Positions 36,488 to 45,859 of a stretch of 64,000 bases of DNA are shown here, piece after piece. The stretch's first letter is position 1. Each line of letters begins with the position of its first letter. Below the pieces are notes generated by a model. The model ran no database searches. It had not been told where the DNA came from and was given only the letters and a program-made list of their open reading frames with translations. The DNA lies in the NCBI RefSeq assembly GCF_000797445.1, contig NZ_JSWF01000025.1, positions 62,001 through 126,000 of the forward strand, in the 5' to 3' direction. Both the position numbers and the translations under genes were made by a program. This DNA is from Lacinutrix jangbogonensis. Its GTDB lineage: Bacteria > Bacteroidota > Bacteroidia > Flavobacteriales > Flavobacteriaceae.

Positions 36488-37348
36488 TTAATCTAAAGCT
36501 TTTAAACTTAAATCTAAATTATAAACCGAATGTGTTAAGGCACCAGACGAAATATAATCTACGCCACAAAGGGCATAATCTCTAATGGTTTTTTCGTTTA
36601 TTCCTCCAGAACTTTCCGTTAAACATTGGTTTCCAATACGTTTCACTGCTTTTCTGGTGTCTTCATAATTAAAGTTATCTATTAAAATTCTATAAACGCC
36701 TTCGGTTTTAAGAATTTCTTCAATTTCATTTAAATCTCTAGCTTCGACTATAATTTTTAAATCGCGTTTTGTTTCTTTTAAATAGTGTTGTGTTTTTTCT
36801 ATGGCTTTAGTAATTCCGCCTGCGAAATCAATATGATTGTCCTTAAGCATAATCATATCGTACAAAGCAAACCTATGGTTCTCTCCTCCTCCAATTTTAA
36901 CCGCCCATTTTTCTAATGCACGAATGCCTGGAGTGGTTTTTCGAGTGTCTAGAATTTTGGTTCCTGTACCATCTAACAAATCTACAAATAGCTTCGTTTT
37001 AGTCGCAATTGCACTCATACGTTGCATAGCATTTAATACTAAACGTTCTGCTTTTAAAATAGATTGCGAAGCACCTTCTACATAAAAAACAAGGTCTCCA
37101 TAGTTTACATTACTGCCATCTTCTATTAAAGTTTCCACTTTCATTTTAGGATCTACATAAGCAAATACTTGTTTTGCAAATTCAACGCCTGCAATTATAC
37201 CATTGTCTTTAACCAATAGCTTTGCTTTACCTTGAGCAGTTGCAGGAATACAGGATAACGAACTATGGTCTCCGTCGCCAACATCTTCACGAATAGCGTT
37301 GGCTATTATTAATTCTATTTCTTTATTAAACTGTTCTTGAGAAATCAT
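36488..37348 (-). CDS. nadC: Nicotinate-nucleotide pyrophosphorylase (carboxylating)
   Basis: 286 residues, normal length. Quinolinate phosphoribosyltransferase features: EDVGDGDHSSL, LNAMQRMSAIATKT, DTRKTTPGIRALEKWAVKIG, GGENHRFALYDMIMLKDNH and the C-terminal ESSGGINEKTIRDYA. It makes nicotinate mononucleotide from quinolinate and PRPP in NAD synthesis. First gene of nadC-brkB-DUF2147. Confidence 0.96.
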   Translation of the reverse strand: MISQEQFNKEIELIIANAIREDVGDGDHSSLSCIPATAQGKAKLLVKDNGIIAGVEFAKQVFAYVDPKMKVETLIEDGSNVNYGDLVFYVEGASQSILKAERLVLNAMQRMSAIATKTKLFVDLLDGTGTKILDTRKTTPGIRALEKWAVKIGGGENHRFALYDMIMLKDNHIDFAGGITKAIEKTQHYLKETKRDLKIIVEARDLNEIEEILKTEGVYRILIDNFNYEDTRKAVKRIGNQCLTESSGGINEKTIRDYALCGVDYISSGALTHSVYNLDLSLKALD

Positions 37349-37437
37349 TGTTAAAAATTGTTTAGGCTAAAATAAGAAATTGATTTACGATTATTAAAAT
37401 TTAATTGTAGTTTAGCTTTCAAACGCTAATATTACCA

Positions 37438-38358
37438 ATGAAATTTAGTTTACTCCTCTTATTTATTCCTTTTTTTTGTTTCAGTCAAGAAATTGAAAAA
37501 ACTAAAATCTATTTTGATGAAAACTTGAAAGAAATAAGCGCAAACGAATTTAAGAAAAGAAGTCCTGGATTTATTTATCAAGACAGTCTTGAAGAAAATG
37601 ATAGTCTGCTTATTTATAAACTTCACCCATATTATAAGTTTGGTAAACTAAATGAAATAGAATTAAACCAAGTTAATATGCTCTTTAAAAGAGATTTTGA
37701 TTTTGATAATACTGAAGAAAAAAACATAATTATTACTTACAAAGACTCTTTACTAGGCTTTGAAGAAATCAACAAATCAGTTGAAGCATTAAGAATGATG
37801 GATCGAGGGCAAAAGTTTACTAAGGAAACTTTTACTAAAAAAGTAAACCAGTATGATAGAAACCAAAAAAGATGCTTAAAAAGAGTTAAGTCAAAGAAGA
37901 CCAAAGTATTTTACACTTATAGAACCAAATTAAATTACAGTATTCAACCTAAAAATTTTAAGTATGAAAAAATATCAACAACATTAAAATCAATATTATT
38001 TAAGAACAGTAAATATGGTGTCGTTATAATAAAACCAAACGGTAATTATTTTTTTTACAAATGGATGACAGAAGATTATGTAATAAAATTTTTAAAAAAA
38101 GATTGGACTCAATATATTTTGGATTATGAAATTGCTAAAGCTCAGTCATCAATTAACAAAAACGGCTTTTTTAAAAAAATGATAGACGATAGAAGAAATA
38201 ATACAAAAACATTTTACATAGAAAATGATGTAAGAAATTTTGGTTCTAATAATGTTAGAAAAAAAAGAACAGATGGCGTTATAACTGTAAGAAGTAAAAG
38301 GGAGGCTCAGGCTCACAAAGACAAAAAACTAAATTGCTATTCTTTTATCAGTTATTAA
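37438..38358 (+). CDS. Secreted protein of unknown function
   Basis: 306 residues with a signal peptide (MKFSLLLLFIPFFCFSQ). It is lysine- and asparagine-rich and has no motif I recognise. It ends with a basic segment (NNVRKKRTDGVITVRSKREA). Nine bases before rlmH in the same direction, so possibly co-transcribed. Confidence 0.6.
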   Translation: MKFSLLLLFIPFFCFSQEIEKTKIYFDENLKEISANEFKKRSPGFIYQDSLEENDSLLIYKLHPYYKFGKLNEIELNQVNMLFKRDFDFDNTEEKNIIITYKDSLLGFEEINKSVEALRMMDRGQKFTKETFTKKVNQYDRNQKRCLKRVKSKKTKVFYTYRTKLNYSIQPKNFKYEKISTTLKSILFKNSKYGVVIIKPNGNYFFYKWMTEDYVIKFLKKDWTQYILDYEIAKAQSSINKNGFFKKMIDDRRNNTKTFYIENDVRNFGSNNVRKKRTDGVITVRSKREAQAHKDKKLNCYSFISY

Positions 38359-38367
38359 TTCAATACT

Positions 38368-38841
38368 ATGACCATTAAACTCATTGCCATTGGCAAAACA
38401 GACAATACCCAACTTCAAGGGTTGATAGACGAATACCAAAAACGTTTAGGTTTTTATATTAAGTTTAATTTAGAAATTATACCTGATATTAAAAATTCTA
38501 AAAACCTAAGCGAGGCACAACAGAAACAAAAAGAAGGCGACCTTATATTAAATAAACTAAGCGCAACTGATGTTCTCATTTTGTTAGACGAAAATGGCAA
38601 ACAACACGATAGTGTTGGCTTTTCTAACTACCTACAAAAACACATGAATTCCGGCATCAAACAACTTGTATTTGTAATTGGTGGACCTTACGGCTTTAGT
38701 GAAGACGTTTACAGTAAAGCTAGAGGAAAAATATCACTCTCGAAAATGACCTTTTCTCACCAAATGGTGCGTTTATTTATAATTGAGCAACTGTATCGCG
38801 GTTTTACAATTTTAAGGAACGAACCTTATCATCACAGGTAA
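38368..38841 (+). CDS. rlmH: 23S rRNA (pseudouridine(1915)-N3)-methyltransferase RlmH
   Basis: 157 residues, normal length. SPOUT-fold signature: LIAIGKT at the N-terminus, FVIGGPYGFSEDVYSKA, SLSKMTFSHQMVRLFIIEQL and the C-terminal RNEPYHHR. It methylates pseudouridine 1915 in helix 69 of 23S rRNA. Converges with the next gene, 1 bp apart. Confidence 0.96.
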   Translation: MTIKLIAIGKTDNTQLQGLIDEYQKRLGFYIKFNLEIIPDIKNSKNLSEAQQKQKEGDLILNKLSATDVLILLDENGKQHDSVGFSNYLQKHMNSGIKQLVFVIGGPYGFSEDVYSKARGKISLSKMTFSHQMVRLFIIEQLYRGFTILRNEPYHHR

Positions 38842-38842
38842 G

Positions 38843-39577
38843 TTAGTTATTGTTAAGTATTTTCTCTAATTGTTTCTGTGCTATAATTCTATCGGCTATT
38901 TGTTTTGAACAGGACTTCACAGGAAGAATAATTTGCTTTTTATATTTAGTAACAGATAAAAGTCTAAAGTCTCCTTCACCGATTGCTCCTTTTTTAGTCA
39001 AGAAATAATTCCTTCTAAAGATTCCTTTAGGTAAATCTTTAGATACTTTCCATTTGTCATATGTATTAGTTGAATAAAAGAAAGGCAAAATATGCTCTGT
39101 ATTTGGCTGAATAATAAAGTGATGTCCAAGATGTTTACTTCTCCAGCTTCTCTTTTTCTTTTTATTGTATGCATTATATGTGTAATACTTTAATGTATCG
39201 TTTTTAATAATGGTGTCTTTTTCAATCTTAAAACTATGCCATTTAAAAGTTTTTTTATGATAAGCCATTTTAGTTTGAAAACCACATCCTAGTCTAATAG
39301 ACTCAGCAGCAAAAAACAGCTTATTATCCATTTTAGTACTAATTCTAGCAGCGTTATGATGCAAAAACCTTAAATAGCCGTGATCTCTATAATCTGTATA
39401 TGTTAGAACGAAAGAATTATCTTTTGAATTAACAAAAACGTAAGATTTAATAGAACCTGTAGAATCTATATTATTATTATTCTCATACTCCAAAACATAG
39501 TCAAAATTATATGTTTTTTCTTGAGAATAACTAAAACATGATATTATTATAATTATAAGAAAGTTGGTGGGTCTCAT
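38843..39577 (-). CDS. Secreted protein of unknown function, paralogue of the gene at 39989
   Basis: 244 residues with a signal peptide (IIIIISCFSYSQ). After it come YNFDYVLEYENN and SYVFVNSKDNSFVLTYTD, which align with YEFDYFLEYSST and HYKVINSKDNSYSIAISD in the protein at 39989-40693. The two are paralogues. The GCGFQTKMAYHKKTFKW segment matches CGYKTHIRDN in its sister. Role unknown. Confidence 0.65.
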   Translation of the reverse strand: MRPTNFLIIIIISCFSYSQEKTYNFDYVLEYENNNNIDSTGSIKSYVFVNSKDNSFVLTYTDYRDHGYLRFLHHNAARISTKMDNKLFFAAESIRLGCGFQTKMAYHKKTFKWHSFKIEKDTIIKNDTLKYYTYNAYNKKKKRSWRSKHLGHHFIIQPNTEHILPFFYSTNTYDKWKVSKDLPKGIFRRNYFLTKKGAIGEGDFRLLSVTKYKKQIILPVKSCSKQIADRIIAQKQLEKILNNN

Positions 39578-39615
39578 AAAAGCATTCTCTTAATTATTTT
39601 ATGATTTAAAATTCG

Positions 39616-39972
39616 TTACTTTTTAACTAACGTCATAACCTCCTTATTTCCAGAACGACTCATTGTAAACGCTAAAGTATCTGTAGTAAGTTTATTAATT
39701 TCTACAGCAATCTCCATTTTACCCATTGGTGTGCAGTATAATAAGCCGTTTGTTATTTTATAGTGGCCTTCTGCATTATCAGACTGGATTTTAGAAGTAT
39801 AAGTTTCATCTGCATTAAAATTGAAAGTCACATTATTATTGCAGTTGTCTTTTCCTGTTGCCACATTTATCCAACTTGAACATTCCCAATCTCCAATAAT
39901 ATTTTTTGAATGCTCGGCATCGTTACAAGACATAAATAAGACGATACATAATAGGCTAATATATTTTTTCAT
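39616..39972 (-). CDS. Lipocalin-like lipoprotein
   Basis: 118 residues. Lipoprotein signal MKKYISLLCIVLFMSC, then IIGDWECSSWINVATGK and NVTFNFNADETYTSKIQSD, the pattern of lipocalin-like small lipoproteins in Bacteroidota (GxW...F...G.Y.....). Four further Cys may form disulfides. It sits between two paralogous secreted genes. Ligand unknown. Confidence 0.7.
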   Translation of the reverse strand: MKKYISLLCIVLFMSCNDAEHSKNIIGDWECSSWINVATGKDNCNNNVTFNFNADETYTSKIQSDNAEGHYKITNGLLYCTPMGKMEIAVEINKLTTDTLAFTMSRSGNKEVMTLVKK

Positions 39973-39988
39973 GGTGGTTGGTTTTGGT

Positions 39989-40693
39989 TTAATTACAATC
40001 TAGATTTACTTTAAGCACTTTTTTGAATTTTGAATAATTCACTAATTTAACTTCCCAATCCTTAAGTTTGTATTTATTACTTTTCATTTTATGTATTTTG
40101 TAAACAACTACACCTTCTATTTTAATATTACTATTATTCCATTGTTCCAAATGAAAATAATTATTAAAATTAGGTTTCTTAAAATCCTTATTTTTCTCAA
40201 TCACTAAAAACTCTTCAACGTCTATTTTTCCTCTTTTTAATTTCCTTTCACTAATAACAGCATACTTAACAGCTGCTTTATCGTTTACTACAGTGTCCTT
40301 TAATTTATGATAATTTAGTTTAAATTTATACTGATTTTTCCTCAATGTAGTATGTAAATTATCACGAATATGGGTTTTATAACCACATTTAAAATCTAAA
40401 GTATCTGGTTTTACAAAATCGCTTTTTAGAATTTTTCCATTTGCATAAATATTCTCAAAATCATTAAAGAAAACAGATAAAGAATCCTCAGTAAGATCAC
40501 TTATCGCTATGCTATAACTGTTATCTTTAGAGTTAATTACTTTATAATGTTTGCGAGTTCCTTCTCCACCTTCTCCTCCAGTACTAGAATACTCTAAAAA
40601 ATAATCGAATTCATAAATTCTCTCTTTTTTTTCTTCTTGAGAAAAACACAGAATTGAAAAAAGAAGAACCAAAAGGCTTACTATGTGTCTCAT
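39989..40693 (-). CDS. Secreted protein of unknown function, paralogue of the gene at 38843
   Basis: 234 residues with a signal peptide (MRHIVSLLVLLFSILCFSQ). A short Gly/Glu-rich loop (GGEGGEG) follows the shared YEFDYFLEYS start. The shared INSKDNS block suggests an old duplication of the gene at 38843-39577. No family recognised. Confidence 0.65.
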   Translation of the reverse strand: MRHIVSLLVLLFSILCFSQEEKKERIYEFDYFLEYSSTGGEGGEGTRKHYKVINSKDNSYSIAISDLTEDSLSVFFNDFENIYANGKILKSDFVKPDTLDFKCGYKTHIRDNLHTTLRKNQYKFKLNYHKLKDTVVNDKAAVKYAVISERKLKRGKIDVEEFLVIEKNKDFKKPNFNNYFHLEQWNNSNIKIEGVVVYKIHKMKSNKYKLKDWEVKLVNYSKFKKVLKVNLDCN

Positions 40694-40742
40694 TAAAACT
40701 ATTTTTGTTACATAAGCTAAATTACATTAATTATACCAAACC

Positions 40743-41321
40743 ATGCACCTAGTTTTCGCCACAAATAACCTAAATAAATTAAAAGAAGTTCAGTCTTTAA
40801 TACCGTCTTCAATACAACTTATAAGCTTAAAAGATATTGGCTGTATTGAAGATGTGCCAGAAACTCAAAACACTATTAAAGGTAACGCCATCCAAAAAGC
40901 AGAATACATAAAAAACCATTATGGTTACGATTGCTTTGCAGACGACACAGGTTTAGAAGTAGAAACTTTAAATAATGAACCCGGTGTATTTAGTGCACGT
41001 TACGCGGGACCACAACGCGATGCTAACGATAACATGAATTTATTACTTAATAATTTAAAAGATAAACCAAATCGGAATGCGCAATTTAAAACGGTTGTGG
41101 CTTTGCATTTAAATGGCAAATTAGAAACGTTTACAGGCATTTGTAAAGGTGAAATTACCCAAGATAAAAAAGGTGAAAAAGGTTTTGGCTACGATCCTAT
41201 TTTTATGCCAAATGGTTATTCTCAAACGTTTGCCGAGATAGAATTAAAATTGAAGAATGACATTGGGCATCGTGGAAAAGCGATTTCGTTATTGGTTGAT
41301 TTATTGAATATTACGACTTGA
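40743..41321 (+). CDS. rdgB: Non-canonical purine NTP pyrophosphatase (RdgB/HAM1)
   Basis: 192 residues, normal length. Signatures: FATNNLNKLKEVQSL at the start, FADDTGLEVETLNNEPGVFS with catalytic acidic residues, SARYAG, GEKGFGYDPIF and the C-terminal HRGKAISLL. It hydrolyses ITP, dITP and XTP to prevent incorporation of deaminated bases. Confidence 0.96.
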   Translation: MHLVFATNNLNKLKEVQSLIPSSIQLISLKDIGCIEDVPETQNTIKGNAIQKAEYIKNHYGYDCFADDTGLEVETLNNEPGVFSARYAGPQRDANDNMNLLLNNLKDKPNRNAQFKTVVALHLNGKLETFTGICKGEITQDKKGEKGFGYDPIFMPNGYSQTFAEIELKLKNDIGHRGKAISLLVDLLNITT

Positions 41322-41380
41322 TTTTGTTCAAAAAAAATATTTATTAGTATTTAAACCAACTCCTAATATGAACACTTAAG

Positions 41381-41418
41381 GTGAGCTTGTTTCAGTCTTT
41401 AAACGATTTAATATCAGT
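41381..41418 (+). repeat. Dispersed repeat tail, copy 1
   Basis: A sequence of the form GAGCTTGTTTCAGTCTTTAA followed by ACGATTTAATATCAGT. Close variants are found at 42420-42493, 44572-44604, 46143-46167 and 53830-53874. Confidence 0.65.
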
Positions 41419-41535
41419 TAATAATTGTGACACATATCAAACTGTGTCATTAAATTCACAACAGAAAGACATTTGAACAGCAATATTATAGTTCATTTAA
41501 GAAACAAATAATACAGGAAAAATTAAACTGAAGAA

Positions 41536-42126
41536 ATGAAATTAGATTTAAACTGTAGTGCTGAGTATTTTGATTCATTTTTGACAATATCTGAATCTAT
41601 GGAATTGTATAATGATTTATTGACTTTCAGTAAACTTACTAGCAAGTTTACTATGGATTTAAGCAATGGAGAACAATATCAGGAAAATTATGGCAAGATG
41701 ATGTTCATTGATAGAAATTTATTTGAAGAAAACAGATTTCCAAAATCAATATGGGGAGCAAGCAAAATATGGTCAGATAAAATGATATTAGTAAAAAATC
41801 GTATTGAAAGTTGTACCGGGCATAAATTTGAAACATGTGTTTGCATCTACTATCCGGATGGAAATACCGGAGTTGATTATCATTCTGATGCAGTTGCATT
41901 TGGTGACACTACTCATATTGCATCGGTAAGCATTGGAGAGGAAAGAATATTCCATTTGAGAGAAAATAAAACTAGGAAAGTACATGAAACCCGTTTAAAA
42001 AATGGGAGTTTATTAATTATGGGAGAAGGATGCCAAGATAGATATGAACATGCATTGCCGCTAGATTCAAATTGTAAAAAACCAAGAATTAATTTAACTT
42101 TTAGGAAATATGGATTCGACAATTGA
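41536..42126 (+). CDS. Second AlkB-like Fe(II)/2-oxoglutarate dioxygenase
   Basis: 196 residues. H116-x-D118 (VDYHSDAVAFG), H172 (DRYEHALP) and the 2-oxoglutarate arginines R184/R190 in RINLTFR are all present, so the active site is complete. It is divergent from the BREX-linked AlkB-like protein apart from these motifs and the SxGEERxF block. It stands alone in an accessory region. DNA or RNA demethylation is the family activity; substrate unknown. Confidence 0.85.
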   Translation: MKLDLNCSAEYFDSFLTISESMELYNDLLTFSKLTSKFTMDLSNGEQYQENYGKMMFIDRNLFEENRFPKSIWGASKIWSDKMILVKNRIESCTGHKFETCVCIYYPDGNTGVDYHSDAVAFGDTTHIASVSIGEERIFHLRENKTRKVHETRLKNGSLLIMGEGCQDRYEHALPLDSNCKKPRINLTFRKYGFDN

Positions 42127-42633
42127 TCCTTAAACTATTTTGAATGAGAAAATTTTTAAAGGAAGTATAAATTTGGCTAAGTGCTAAAAGTAATTGTATT
42201 TTAAATTCCTTACTTCTCTCTTTTTGTTCTTTCTGTTTGTAGACTTAATTTTTAACTTTAATTAGAAATGCCAACTTAAGTTATACAAATCGTTAGTTTA
42301 AATTCGAAATCCTTTTTCCAAACCACTATCTTTTCTCAGTAAAAAGCTATTTTACAATTGGTTTAATTTTTGAATATTAGAACTTGACTTTCATGAAAAA
42401 ATAGGATAGATTAGCATGTACTCAACTTGTTTTAGTATGTAAACGATTACATATACTCAACTTTTTTAAGCACGTAAACGATTACATATCAGTCTTTAAC
42501 TGGCTGAAATCAAAAAAAAACGTGTGATAAAAATGAACTTAATAATTTTTAAAAATGTCAAATTATTAATTCCATAAGTTCAGAATTATAAAAATTATTT
42601 TTATAAAATGAGAAAATCACCAAATATAACAAT
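42127..42633. repeat. 507-bp intergenic region with repeat copy 2
   Basis: No gene seen. Positions 42290-42493 match the longer repeat also found at 44318-44604 and 45904-46167 (CGTTAGTTTAAATTCGAAAT, then CTTGACTTTC). The tail GTAAACGATTACATAT is present twice (about 42439 and 42474), so the element is partly duplicated here. Confidence 0.6.
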
Positions 42634-44261
42634 ATGAAAAAAACAATAATTAGAGTTCTTATAGTTCTTGTATTAATCGCTATTGCAAACAAAGGGCTGA
42701 GGTTTTGGATAAAATCTAATTTCAATGCAAGAATTAATTCAAATCTTGAAAGAGCTTATAACATTACTTATTCCGAATTAGATTTAGATGTTTTATTTAA
42801 TGGCATTACTTTAAACAAGGTTAATATTGAACCGATAAATCATAAAAAGGGAACTATAATTAGAGGACATGTTGATTATGCTAGCCTTAATGGACTGGTT
42901 TTAAAAGATTTGTTGTTTAATAAAAGATTAAATATTGATGAGATCACCTTTAAACAACCAAAATTTGAAGTAACATTAAGTGCAGACACTATTCAAAAAA
43001 CAAGCGGAAAGGGTTTGCAATCCATGTTTGGTGATATATTATCACGTGCTAATATTAACAATTTTCGTATTGAAAATGGTTCAATTGTTTTAATAGACCC
43101 TATTTCAAAAGCGGTTAAAGGTCAGATAAAAAAACTCAACATAGTTGCGAGTGAAATAGAAACCGATTCTTTGAAATTTAAATACCTAATACCTTTTGAA
43201 ATGCGTGATTTAGAGGTAACGCTTGATAGTATCTCCTTTGAACTGAACGCATATACACATTTTGGATTAGGTCGTTTTCAATATAAATTAAGAGATAAAG
43301 AGATTTTACTGAATGATATTTCATTAGGCTATTCAACAGATTGGGTTGATGTAAGTAGACGATTAGGTGTACAAAAGGATATAATTGAGCTAAATGTAAA
43401 AGAGATTGGTATTCATCAGTTTGAACCTTCAAATAATTTTTATACACAATTAGATATTGTGGCTCAGAAAATTTCTGTTGACGAACTTAACATTAAACTA
43501 CAAAGAAATAAAAATATTCCAAAGCCTCCAGATACCACTAAGTCATCATTTGATGGTATTATTAACTCAATCCCAACAAAAATTCTAATAGACTCCCTAC
43601 AAATTTCCAATTCTTCTTTAATGTATAGAGAACTTGGTGTTAAAAAACGTGAATCTGGATCGATAAATCTTCAGAATATTAATGGGACTATTACAGGTAT
43701 TACTAACATGTCTGAACAACAAAATAATATTGGTGAAATAGATGCTAATATTAAAGCGAGTCTTTTAGGTAAGGCAGGAATTAATATTGCACTAAATATT
43801 CCATATGATCGTCCTGAAGTGTTTTCATTAGATTTAGATGTTGGCGAAATGGAAATGAAAAACCTTAACACTACACTTAAACCGTTAATTGGCATGGAAA
43901 TAGTTTCTGGTCAAATGAAACAAATTCAATATCATATGAATGCCGGACGCAATCAATCCTCAAACAGACTGGTATTTGATTATGACAACTTACATTTAAA
44001 ACTAATTAATGAAAATAATAAAGGCAAAAAAAACACCTACTATCGGCCCTTGTTAACAGTGCCATTCGAAGAGATAATTTACCTGATCAAAAAAAATACA
44101 TTATTGCCGAATATCAATTTGAAAGAAACAAATATCGCTCACCTATAAATTATATTATTAAAGGGCTGTTTCAAGGTTTTACAAAAATTGTTCCTGGAAA
44201 GCTTACACAAAAAATAATAGCTAAGAAGAAGAAGAAGAAGAAGAAGAAATCTAGACAATAA
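42634..44261 (+). pseudogene. AsmA/DUF748-like envelope protein, frameshifted as read
   Basis: An N-terminal transmembrane helix (TIIRVLIVLVLIAIANKGLRF) is followed by a long AsmA-like beta-rich periplasmic part (e.g. LDVLFNGITLNKVNI, IDSLQISNSSLMYREL). The frame stops at 44148, but another frame continues from the A8 run at 44026-44033. With one more A it reads KHLLSALVNSAIRRDNLPDQ ... IIAEYQFERNK ... GLFQGFTKIVPGKL and ends at TAA 44261, giving 542 residues. That C-terminus fits the family better. It ends in nine lysines encoded by (AAG)8-AAA. Probably lipid transport or envelope maintenance; a sequencing error is likely. Confidence 0.75.
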
Positions 44262-44658
44262 TTTTTGTAAACTATAAAAACCGGTAGCCAACAAAGACAA
44301 TAATTCATTGTCGCTGATTTTTTTACTAAAATACCTAAATTTCAATAATCGCTTGGTTCTCGCTGAATGGTTCTCGTGGACAATTCTACAACGAAACTAT
44401 AGTCCAACCGTTAGATTAAATTCGATTTTTTTGTCCTAACCACTTTCTTTTCTAATTAAAAAACTGCTTTACAATTAATTGATTTCTTAAATAAGAAGTC
44501 TTGACTTTCTTAAAAAAATAGCCTAACTTCGAATTTATACTAATCTCTGATATAAAACACTTGTGCTGAACTTGTTTCAGTATTTAAACGATTTCATAGC
44601 AGTGCATAATTAGCCACCAGTAAAAAAAACAAGAATTCAATACACTAAAGAATAAACA
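44262..44658. repeat. Dispersed repeat, copy 3 (full length)
   Basis: Positions 44318-44604 are a ~287-bp copy starting TTTTTTACTAAAATACCTAA, passing CAACGAAACTATAGTCCAA and CTTGACTTTCTTAAAAAAAT, and ending with TTTAAACGATTTCATAGCAG. About 260 bp of it recur at 45904-46167 with roughly 10-15 % differences by eye. No coding frame. Confidence 0.7.
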
Positions 44659-45252
44659 ATGAAAAAATATAAGTTAATAATTTGCATCTTAATATTTGGA
44701 TACTGTAATAATATCATTGCTCAATTTATCCCTTTAGTACCGATAGATTTTGTTGTTCCTGAATCAAAAGAAAATGAACATTTTAGATTAAGAACGCTAA
44801 CAGTTAATGATGTTGTTAAAGATTATGATGCTGTTATATCAAGTTCAAAAGAATTACAGGAAATGTTCCCAACTTGGGCTGGCTGGCCAAAAGATTTGAC
44901 TTTAGAACAGGATTTAATTGATTTAGGTTGGCATCAGTCAGAATTTCAAATGAGAAGTTCTTTTACTTATACAGTAGTCAGTTTAGATGAAAGCGAAGTA
45001 ATTGGTTGCGTATATATATTACCATTTTATATGAGTGATTTTGATATTGGCACACCAAAGAAGAACAACGGGAATTTTGATGCAGTAATATATATGTGGG
45101 TAAGAACACGTTTATTAAAAAAAGGAATGGATAAAATTTTATTTGATAATGTAAAAAACTGGGTTGATAAAGAATGGCCATTTAAAAACGTAGCCTATCC
45201 AGGAAGAGAGATATCTTGGGACAAATGGACTACACTTAAAAAAATCGATTAA
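44659..45252 (+). CDS. GNAT-like acetyltransferase domain with an N-terminal signal peptide
   Basis: 197 residues. A signal-like N-terminus (MKKYKLIICILIFGYCNNII, then AQ) precedes a GNAT-like fold: FRLRTLTVNDVVKDYDAV, WPKDLTLEQDLIDLGWHQSE, TYTVVSLDESEVIGCVYILP and YMWVRTRLLKKGMDKILFD. GNAT enzymes use acetyl-CoA, which is cytosolic, so an exported copy is odd. If translation begins later, the protein would be a normal cytosolic GNAT, but no suitable ATG follows the hydrophobic part. It lies 22 bp before the next gene, and both sit between repeat copies. Confidence 0.65.
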   Translation: MKKYKLIICILIFGYCNNIIAQFIPLVPIDFVVPESKENEHFRLRTLTVNDVVKDYDAVISSSKELQEMFPTWAGWPKDLTLEQDLIDLGWHQSEFQMRSSFTYTVVSLDESEVIGCVYILPFYMSDFDIGTPKKNNGNFDAVIYMWVRTRLLKKGMDKILFDNVKNWVDKEWPFKNVAYPGREISWDKWTTLKKID

Positions 45253-45274
45253 TCATACATACAGATATAAAACA

Positions 45275-45859
45275 ATGCGTGTTAATTCATTATTATACCT
45301 GCTTATTATTTTATTTAGTAGTTGTAAAAATTCATCAAATCCAGAACCTAACGTCAATTTAGAGCAGCAACTTACTATTGCTAATAATTTTATCGATGCT
45401 TTTTATTCTTTTAATTCTAATGCATTATTGCCTATGTTAAAATATGCGGAAAATTCTAAATCCGAAATTTTATACTATCAAGGATGGGCAGAAGGTGGTA
45501 ACTACGAAATTATTAAAAAATATCCTTGTGAAGTAAAAAATGACACTTTAATTATTTGTTCTATAACCGTCAAAGATGATTTGATTAAGGCACTAGAACT
45601 AAATTTAAACGTAACCGATACTTTTCATATTGTTATAAAAAAAGATAAAATAACTGCTATTACTACTTCATCTAATGACCCACCAATTTTTTATGAGGCA
45701 GAAGAATGGATAAAGAAAAATCATCCCGAATTAATTAATGAACCTTGTAAGGGAATTTGGGAAGACGGAACTACACCAAATGAATGCGTTCGCGCTATGG
45801 TAGAGGGATATTTAAAATTTATAGCCGAGAAAAAAATTAATTCAAATATTGGAAATTAA
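45275..45859 (+). CDS. Lipoprotein, possibly NTF2/SnoaL-like
   Basis: 194 residues. Lipoprotein signal LLYLLIILFSSCKNSSN. The opening QQLTIANNFIDAFYSFN is the kind of helix that starts NTF2/SnoaL-like domains; the rest is mixed. Follows the GNAT-like gene by 22 bp and is probably co-transcribed. No firm family. Confidence 0.55.
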   Translation: MRVNSLLYLLIILFSSCKNSSNPEPNVNLEQQLTIANNFIDAFYSFNSNALLPMLKYAENSKSEILYYQGWAEGGNYEIIKKYPCEVKNDTLIICSITVKDDLIKALELNLNVTDTFHIVIKKDKITAITTSSNDPPIFYEAEEWIKKNHPELINEPCKGIWEDGTTPNECVRAMVEGYLKFIAEKKINSNIGN

